Assembly (NCBI RefSeq): GCF_023159225.1
Contig: NC_063163.1
Coordinates: 110,205,885-110,269,884, forward strand
Source: Perognathus longimembris pacificus
Taxonomy: Eukaryota; Chordata; Mammalia; Rodentia; Heteromyidae
Length of the DNA: 64,000 nucleotides
Direction: 5' to 3'
The translations under genes and the position numbers were made by a program. Each line of letters starts with the position of its first letter. The stretch's first letter is position 1. Under the pieces are notes generated by a model that worked only from the letters and a program-made list of their open reading frames with translations, ran no database searches and was not told the origin of the DNA. Shown one piece after another: positions 56,682 through 64,000 of this stretch.

Positions 56682-58302
56682 CTTATACTTTTAATGGATT
56701 CTGTCTTTGCATACATACTGTACTACTCATAGATAGCATAAGTCTGAAACATGATGTAATATTTGCTCTTCCTCTCTCTGACTTGGGGATGTTTAATCCA
56801 TTTATATTCATATAATTATTGATAATGTGTGTTGATATATGCTATTCTCTAGAGATCTTTTATATGTCTGTTCCCCAGTTTCTTTATTTTAAGAACATTG
56901 GAGAGTTGTAATCTAGTATACTTTAAAAGTGTTCATTTTCCTTAAATGATTCTATAGAAATTAGCCTCTTTACAATAATCTTTCTCGATTTATTACTCAC
57001 TTGATTTGCACAGAAAAGAAAATTTTGCTGTGATATAATAATGCTATCCCTTCATTTCTCTTTTGAGCTGTTATCATACAAATGATACCTTTATATGTTA
57101 TGAAGCTTTCAATACAAATTTGTAATTGGCTTTATGCAATTTCTTTTCAAATAAGGCAAAAGAGTAACACACAAATATATACTGTGTAGTCAACTTTATT
57201 ATTGCCCTCATCGTGTGAATTCAAGATACTGCTGAGTGTCTTTCAATTTCATTCTGAAAATTTCCTGCCATTTCTTATAAAGCAAGTCTGTTAGCAATGA
57301 ATTCTTTGCTTTGGTTTATTGTTGCTTCACTTTTGAAGGAGAATTTAACTGTACAAAGAATTTCTGGCTCACAACATTTTTCATTACTCAGTTTGAAAAT
57401 CCCTGTACCATTTTCTGGCTTCTGTAATTTCTCACAAGAAATCAACTATTGATTTTATTAAAGCTCCTTTGTAGGTAGCAAGCTTTTGTTCTATGTTTTC
57501 AAGGTTTTATGCCTCTCAGGTTTGTCGATTTGAATGTATGTCAGTTGTCAGTGTTCGATTTCTTTGACTTTATTCCTTTTAAGTCAATTTTGCAAATGTG
57601 AAAATTAACATTTTATCAACTTCTGGAAACTTTGGGCCATTATTGTCTCAAAAAATTTTCCCTACTAATTTCTCTTTTTCCCCAACTATTATATATGTGT
57701 TAGCACCTGATTGTGTAGCACAGGAATCTGACGTGTTTTCCTTTCTTTTCCCTTTTCTTCTTTTCAGATTGGATAATTTATTGATTTATCTTTTTACCTT
57801 AGCTGATTCATTATTCTGTCATCTCGTCTGTTGTTGAGTCTTTCTATTGAAATTTTTATTCCATCTGTAACTTTCCAATGTTGTAATTTCCTTAGAAATA
57901 ATTGTATGCCTTCATTAGCAACTTCTGCTTAATGATGCATCACTGTCATCCTTTCTACTTGATTTCCTTTAGCTTGAGCATCTTGATAACTGACTTAAAA
58001 TCTTTATATAATATGTGCATTTTGAAGGCTCCCTCTGACAGCATTTTCCTTATGCATGTTTCATACTTTAATGCTTACATGTTCATAATTTTTGAAAACT
58101 AAGTTAATACAACTTATTTTCCCCATCAAATTTATGTTATTGCTATCTTAACATTATTAGTCTTTCTTGCTGCTTTTTTGTTTAATGATTTTATTGAGTC
58201 AAATTCTGTACATGATGTCTTTTTTACTATACATGGCCACTCAGGTTTCTACTAGCTTTTAAAGAAATGCACTGTGTTTATTTTTTATTTTCTTATTTAC
58301 TT
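56682..58302. other. single-copy AT-rich sequence
   Basis: No gene recognised. Some parts (57230-57600) could be very old L1 sequence, but I cannot support it. Confidence 0.35.
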
Positions 58303-58533
58303 ATTGCCACTCCTGGGGCTTGAACTCTGGGCCTGGATGCTGTCCCTGAGCTCTTTTGCTCAAGGATTACTGCACTCTACCACTTTGAGCCACAGCTCCA
58401 CTTCTGGCTTTTTGATGGTTAATTGGAATTGAGAGTCCCACAGACTTTCCCGCCTGGGCTGGCTTTGAATTGGGGTCCTCAGATCTCTGTCTCCCATGTA
58501 GCTAGGATTACAGACATGAACCACCAGTGCCAG
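58303..58533 (-). repeat. antisense 7SL/B1-Geo dimeric SINE
   Basis: CACTCCTGGGGCTTGAACTC, CTACCACTTTGAGCCACAGC, GATGGTTAATTGGAATTGAG, CTGGGCTGGCTTTGAATTG, CATGTAGCTAGGATTACAG, ATGAACCACCAGTGCCAGGC. Confidence 0.92.
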
Positions 58534-58812
58534 GCTATTGTCTCTGTTTCTTAAAATTAATTGTCCAAGTGATGTACTGAGGGGTTACAGTTTCATATAA
58601 GGCAGCAAGTCCATTTCTTATCAAACTTGTTACTCCCTTCCTCATTTCCCTCCCTCCTTCCCCTGTCCCTAATCTGCCCCCTCCCATGAGTTGTGCAGTT
58701 GGATTATGACATATAGTTTTGTAAGTATTGCTATTGCATTGGTTCACCTTTTACCCTTTGTCTTTCCATTCTGATGTTCTTCTTCCCTCCCCTAGTATTG
58801 TCTCTATTTTTA
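58534..58812 (-). mobile_element. short 5'-truncated L1 (3' UTR only) with target-site duplication
   Basis: About 245 bases of L1 3' untranslated sequence (GGGGTTACAGTTTCATATAAG, GTAAGTATTGCTATTGC, CCATTCTGATGTTCTTC). It is bounded by direct repeats TATTGTCTCTGTTTCTTAA (58534-58552) and TATTGTCTCTATTTTTAAG (58796-58814), which differ at two bases. Same L1 subfamily as the remnant at 4225-4620. Confidence 0.8.
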
Positions 58813-58814
58813 AG

Positions 58815-59689
58815 CCTGGAGGAGAGTTCTGATGAGTCTAGCTTAATGGTCAATGATTGGTCAGATTTCCCTAAATATGTTGTCCATGTATTGTCCACTC
58901 ATCAAGGTCATGCGTTCACAAAACAACAGTAACTTTTCGTTCCCTGCTTGATTACAGCCTCAAAATAAGAGTGACTAATAACTTTTCCTTTCTCAAGACT
59001 TTGTTAGCTATGCCCACAGCCTTAGACATGCTCCATCTTTTAGACAGACATTTTCAGAGTTCTTCAGTTTTCCCTGTAGTCCTCTGCTGAGTTGTGCTCT
59101 GAATCAAATCACACTGCCCACACAGCCAGACTGGCTTCATTTCCTATAAATCTGGCAAAGGTTTGAATGTGCTCTAGGGATGATGGTTTTCACAATGCTC
59201 CAAAGACACCCAGAAATATCTGCTGTCTAATCCTCTGGCCTTTGGATACTGGCCATCTGAGCTGGAGATGAAGGGGATTGGAGATTGCCTGAAGTTATAA
59301 TGTTACACGTGGTACTGTCTCATTAGGGTTCATGACTTCTCTTGGGAAGATGAGTCCCAGCTTTTTTTGTATGTGTGGCTTTATTTACCTGCATTATGAA
59401 GGTTTATGCTTGTTGTTTTATTGTTTTGTGCTGAGCATGAGTTTGCAAAGGTCTCCTTGTTATTCTACAGGTTGTCGATTCCATTTCTTAATCATATATA
59501 TGTTCCCATTCACTATTACATTCTTCATTGATCATTTCCCAAAACAGAAGTCATATCAAAGACTTATGGTCCTTTGTCAATTTTTCATACCACTGTTTAT
59601 GTTAGAAATTCAATAAATCATTGTGACTATTTTTCCAAATTTCCTACTGCAGCAAAATCATGACAGATTGTGAACCACTTTCATACATT
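58815..59689. other. single-copy sequence
   Basis: Nothing recognised. Confidence 0.4.
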
Positions 59690-59845
59690 ATTTAAACCTT
59701 ACCATCATTTGGCTGGAAAATATGAATATCACCATTTCACAGTGGCTTAGAGACCTACATATACCTCACCATAATCACACAGCTTGTTAAGGGGAAAAGG
59801 TCAAATCGAAGTCCAGGTTTCTTTGGCTCTAAGATTCATCAAAGC
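59690..59845 (-). repeat. MIR fragment
   Basis: The complement of MIR reads ATATCACCATTTCACAGTGG, AATCACACAGCTTGTTAAGG, TCAAATCGAAGTCCAGG, in the expected order. Confidence 0.65.
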
Positions 59846-59925
59846 TATAGTTTGTAAATCAAGAGGAAAGCCTTTGTTATTTCTCTAAATAATGGTACCC
59901 TTTAGATCTTGTCAAAATTCCAGGG

Positions 59926-60138
59926 CATAGCCAATAGTTCATACCTGTAGGCTGAAATCTGAGGACTGTAGTTCAAAACCACCCCAGGCAGGAAGTCTGT
60001 GAGACTTTTTATCTCCAATTAACCAGCAAAATGCTGGAAGTGGAGCTGTGGCTCAAGTGGCAGAGCAATAGGCTTGAGCAAAAAAGTTTAGGGACAGTGC
60101 ACAGGCCCTAAGTTCAAGCCCCAGGACAAGCATGCACC
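59926..60138 (+). repeat. sense 7SL/B1-Geo dimeric SINE
   Basis: AATAGTTCATACCTGTAGG, AAATCTGAGGACTGTAGTTC, TATCTCCAATTAACCAGC, GAGCTGTGGCTCAAGTGG (box A type), CAGTGCACAGGCCCTAAG, GTTCAAGCCCC (box B type). Confidence 0.88.
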
Positions 60139-60175
60139 TGTTCCTTCCTCCACCCCCAATAGAGGACATCACTTT

Positions 60176-60396
60176 TTTTGTTGTTTTATAATTTTTGTTT
60201 TGATTTTGCCAGTCCTGGGGCTTGAACTAAGGGCCTGAGCACTGTCCGTGGCTTCTTTTTACTCAAGGCTAGCACTCTACCACTTGAGCCACAGTGTCAC
60301 TTCTGGCTTTTTCTATATATGTGGTGCTGAGCAATCAAACCCAGGGCTTCATGAAGACGAGGCAAGCACTTTACCACTAAGCCATATTCCCAGCCC
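60176..60396 (-). repeat. antisense IDL-Geo SINE
   Basis: TGCCAGTCCTGGGGCTTG, CTCTACCACTTGAGCCACAG, then tRNA-like left monomer GTGGTGCTGAGCAATCAAAC and ACTAAGCCATATTCCCAGCC. It faces the sense SINE just upstream. Confidence 0.88.
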
Positions 60397-61028
60397 TTGT
60401 TTTAGAATTTTGCCAATAACTTTTGAACAAAAGCATCACTTTTTTGAATAAAGATTTAGTGCACCATTTAATTGAGCAAAGCAGTTATGACTATCGGGTT
60501 AGCTTGGCCTCTTTTCCCAAAGCAATGGCCTTGACTCGGTATGGCTGGGGCTGTGGGGTGTAGGCTGCTGATCCTGTGAGAACTGGGTGGCCTGCTCTCC
60601 TCCTGCTTTAACAATAACCTCAGAGAAGGCTGGCGTTGAGTAGTGTACACTCGCCCACATCCTGTTTGTCTTGTCAATAGAACTTAGGAGGTGGTGTAGA
60701 AAGGCCCCAGGCAGGCTTCCTCACATCCCGTTGCTAAGGCAACAATGCTCTTATTCCCCACTTCCGATGGTTGGCAGAGCAGCAGGCCAGCGCCCACGGA
60801 AACTCCACACGCCCATTGTACCTTACTATCTTGAGACATCAGAACAAACTGCCTGAGTGGTCTTGGTAGGACTCCTAATGATTAAGATTATCCTCAGTCA
60901 ACTGATGTGTCTTTGATTTTTTTTAATATAAAATTATAGACACAAAGCAATGTGTGCCTAAGCAACTACTCTTAGAGGATTTCTTGGAATTTAAGACCAC
61001 CTATTGGAAACCTAACCTTGTAGCTAGT
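60397..61028. other. single-copy block, GC-richer, with an X-box-like palindrome
   Basis: No repeat or coding signature. GTTGCTAAGGCAAC at 60730-60743 is an inverted repeat resembling an RFX X-box. Confidence 0.4.
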
Positions 61029-61039
61029 GATACAGTCTT

Positions 61040-61263
61040 TTTTTTTTTTTTTTTTTTTTTTTTTTGTCAGTCCTGGGCCTTGGACTCAGGGCCTGAGCAC
61101 TGTCCCTGGCTTCTTTTTTGCTCAAGGCTAGCACTCTGCCACTTGAGCCGCAGCACCACTTCTGGCCATTTTCTGTATATGTGGTGCTGGGGAATCCAAA
61201 CGAGGGCTTCATGTATACGAATGAGGCAAGCGCTCTTCCCACTAGGCCATATCCCCAGCCTGG
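61040..61263 (-). repeat. young antisense IDL-Geo SINE with target-site duplication
   Basis: Long T-tail, GTCAGTCCTGGGCCTTGG, CTCTGCCACTTGAGCCGC, left monomer GTGGTGCTGGGGAATCC and CACTAGGCCATATCCCCAGC. Direct repeats GATACAGTCTT at 61029-61039 and 61264-61274. Confidence 0.92.
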
Positions 61264-61274
61264 GATACAGTCTT

Positions 61275-61614
61275 AAACAAGGTGTTTTGTTGTTCTTTCT
61301 AAGCTTCAGTTTCTCTCCTGAGGGAAATGAAATTATTAACATCAATGACTTCATTGACTCATTCTAAAGCTTAAAAGATTTGACACAGGGAAAACAATTC
61401 ATAACTGATAAAAGTGATTCAAATGTTAATTTTAGTTGTTCTAAACCCTTTTATGCCTTTTTATGCCCATGTAAAGAAAGTTAATCAGTGATGAGAAGAA
61501 ATACTGAGTTTCTAAGACCAGAAATAATACATGTAAGAAAGATAAAATATCTCTTTAACTAATGGTTGTGTATGGATATGCTTTCTCCAAGCCCATGGCT
61601 TTATTTTATTTTTC
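61275..61614. other. single-copy sequence
   Basis: Nothing recognised. Confidence 0.4.
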
Positions 61615-61845
61615 TAGTGCCTGTCCTGGGGCTTGAACTCAATGCCTGTCTGCTATCCCTGAGCTTTTTAGCTCAAGGCTAGTATTCTACCACTTGAGCC
61701 ACAGCTCCATTTCTGGCTCCTTGGCACTTAACTGGAGATAAGAGACCCAAGGACTTTTCTGCCCTGGCTGGCTTCGAGCCCTGATCCTCACAATTTAGCC
61801 TTGTGAGAAGCTAGGATTACAGAGATGAGCCAACAGCACCTCAGT
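61615..61845 (-). repeat. antisense 7SL/B1-Geo dimeric SINE
   Basis: CCTGTCCTGGGGCTTGAAC, TCTACCACTTGAGCCACAGC, GGCACTTAACTGGAGATAAG, CCCTGGCTGGCTTCGAGCC, GAAGCTAGGATTACAGAG. Confidence 0.9.
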
Positions 61846-61958
61846 GGCCATTGCCTCTTAGTCAGCCGGGCTAAGCAGGGGCCTCAGTGACCAGCACAGT
61901 AGTGAACCTCTCAGAATACCTCAGACCACAGTCCCTAATTTTCCTAGTTTTTTTTCAC

Positions 61959-61961
<3 letters not shown>

Positions 61962-62002
<41 letters not shown>

Positions 62003-62010
62003 ACATACAT
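61962..62010. repeat. (CA)n microsatellite
   Basis: About 19 pure CA units, then CATACA interruptions. Confidence 0.95.
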
Positions 62011-63248
62011 ATATAGTCGGTTTGTCATTTATTTGTGTATGTGTTTAATGTGCCATCATTATGATGTACATTAATATTTTATTCAGCTAGATTAGGGAAG
62101 AGTTGTGTTTCATGAATAATCGTTGACAAACACAGCTGTGTTTACCATCAGCACTGCACTTTGTAATTGAACTAAAAGTGAAATAAGACTCCCATGCTTG
62201 AAGCATAGTCATGCCAGTTTCCTTCTTTGCACCTTTTAAAGCATTCAGCCTCAACCATGGTAGAAACAGCTTTATCTTGGTCAGTATGAATCAGTTGTGA
62301 AGGTCAACAGATTCTATTGGGAGATCTCCACTATATTCTTAGAAATGACGTACATGCCAAAAGCAATGTTTCTTTAATATTTTAATTGACATGGTGATTT
62401 ATAAAATTCAAAATCGGAAGGCATTCCCAATAGCAAAAGACATATAAAATAATTGACCCTGTTGTGTCTGATCCCTTGTGACCCTGTCACTCCATTGATG
62501 GTGAGCTATCACTCTGTGTTCATAGTGAATACCTGCTATACTCATCTCATAAACTTGAACAGGGTAGGGGTAAGTTCAACCAACTCCATGTCTGGTGAAG
62601 AAATAAATTAGGAATCATATTGGAACTACCTGTTTCTTAAAACATCACTTCTATTAAAAGTAGGTACTCAATAAATACTTGAAGAAAAGAGGCAATGCCC
62701 AAATTAAAGGACATGAGTCAAGTAAAATTTTGAAAGACTGCTCAAATAAATGGTAACAGATATTTATTTCATCACCAGTGATTTACATTTGCTTCTGTGG
62801 TTCAGCAGCTCAAAAGTCATCTTAAATCCATAAGGAAATTGGATCTCACAGATGGTTTTCCAATTTTTTGTAGATCTGGGAATGAGATGTCACTGAAGCC
62901 CAGCCATCAATGAATATTTTTAATGTCCATATCATGGTGTAGGGTGTAGGGTTAACATTTTAAGCTCAACTAAAAAGTACACAAACACGTGTTTGAAACT
63001 ACAGATGTGTCTCATTTTAACACTATGCATACTATTCAACAAAGAATCCTATCATTTCTTTTCAGCAAACTGGCAGCTGGTCACCTATTTCAAATCATCA
63101 ATGTTTTTACCTTCTTAAATATTTAAGCATCAGGACTTCCTTCCTTTGTGCCCTCAGAATGATGCAAAATTATTATTTTTGGAATAGATTCCCATGTGTG
63201 TTCATCTCTTCACAATGCATGTCCCTAGGTGGGGAAGAGAAGCAGTAC
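62011..63248. other. single-copy sequence
   Basis: No gene recognised. AGTAGGTACTCAATAAATAC near 62659-62678 resembles the 3' end of an L2 or MIR in sense, too short to assign. Confidence 0.4.
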
Positions 63249-63261
63249 AAACCATTTCCTT

Positions 63262-63467
63262 TTTTTTTTTTTTTTGCCAGTCCTGGGTCTTGGGACTCAG
63301 GGCCTGAACACTGTCCCTGGCTTCTTTTTGTTCAAGGCTAGCACTCTACCTCTTGATCCACAGCACCACTTCTGGCCTTTTCTGTTTATGTGGTACTGTG
63401 GAATTGAACCCAGGGCATCATGTATGCTAGGCAAGCACACTACTGCTAAACCACATTCCCAGCCCCT
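63262..63467 (-). repeat. antisense IDL-Geo SINE with target-site duplication
   Basis: T-tail, TGCCAGTCCTGGGTCTTGG, CTACCTCTTGATCCACAGC, left monomer GTGGTACTGTGGAATTGAAC and ACCACATTCCCAGCCCC. Direct repeats AAACCATTTCCTT at 63249-63261 and 63468-63480. Confidence 0.9.
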
Positions 63468-63480
63468 AAACCATTTCCTT

Positions 63481-64000
63481 CTGACCCTGTCAACCTGCTA
63501 CATCCAGAATCACAGTCCACAAAGAACACATTTTTGCAACAAGTTATAAATTCTGTGTCTCAATTTACTCTCATCCCTTTGCAGTAAATCACCAAAAAAG
63601 AAAGAATTTCTAGACTAAAAATGTCAATAGAATGTTGTTTGCTAATGAAAATATTCTCTTATAATCTGTCCTCAATTTGGCAACCACTTATGTACATTAC
63701 CTACCAATGACTTGAAATGTACCTAGTGTAATTTTACTTATGCATGTAATTTTACTTAATATCATTAAGTGTACTTAATATTAATAATGTGTAAGTTTAT
63801 TTAATATCAGTTTAGTGGAAGTTCAATAACTGCATGTGGTCAGTAGCTTCTTTATTGGATAATAGACATCTAGAGCTAGGTTACCTACAACTGTGTGTTT
63901 ACTGTTGGGACATAAATCTAAGAATTACTCTTAGTAATCAGCACTATAGTCAAAGTCATTTTTTTAAATGAAGTTTTTTAGATGAGGCTGTCTTTCTTTT
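63481..64000. other. single-copy AT-rich sequence
   Basis: Nothing recognised. Confidence 0.4.

Noticed and set aside
1..64000. tRNA, rRNA or snRNA genes
   Set aside because: All tRNA-like box A/B pairs found belong to SINE monomers with tails and linkers. No cloverleaf with a proper anticodon arm or other structured RNA was recognised.

Overview
The window is mammalian nuclear DNA, AT-rich and repeat-rich, with no host protein-coding gene that I can support. Dimeric SINEs recur throughout. One type has a tRNA/ID-like left monomer and a characteristic right monomer. From memory this matches IDL-Geo, a SINE described only from the rodent superfamily Geomyoidea (kangaroo rats, pocket mice, pocket gophers). 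A second type joins a 7SL/B1-like head to the same kind of right monomer. Together with rodent-type L1 elements and old L2 and MIR fragments, this points to a geomyoid (heteromyid or geomyid) rodent. The species assignment is inference.

Layout. 1-24534: mostly single-copy sequence with microsatellites, scattered SINEs, short L1 3'-end remnants (4225-4620, 7748-7985), L2 fragments (12160-12660, 19071-19235), MIR fragments (1990-2130, 20535-20690) and, on the minus strand at 1615-1830, a fragment resembling the 5' end of PIGP. 24535-35222: one large minus-strand L1 insertion bounded by a single target-site duplication. It holds a full-length L1 (27456-35200) plus an extra tandem copy of its 3' third (24557-27446), and two young SINEs sit inside it. 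35223-36545: an older 5'-truncated L1 on the minus strand. 36546-42456: single-copy DNA, SINEs and an old sense L1 fragment (40740-41655). 42457-50019: a near full-length plus-strand L1 with an intact ORF1 (44487-45608) and an ORF2 broken five times (45661-49500). 50020-64000: single-copy DNA with many SINEs, a pure (TTC)35 tract, a short L1 insertion with clear target-site duplication (58534-58812) and two MIR fragments.

How the parts work together. The only proteins encoded are L1 proteins. ORF1p is the RNA-binding chaperone. ORF2p is the endonuclease/reverse transcriptase, whose target-primed reverse transcription also mobilises SINEs and processed genes. Neither near full-length L1 can now make a complete ORF2p. 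The two L1s lie in opposite orientation with their 5' ends facing each other across about 7.3 kb, so their promoters fire outward.

The most unusual structure is the minus-strand L1 with a doubled 3' third. The junction lies at an internal A-run and the whole array sits inside one target-site duplication, which fits a reverse-transcriptase jump from that A-run to a poly(A) tail. I did not find a credible novel gene system. Everything else is repeat biology or candidate regulatory sequence that needs alignment to judge.
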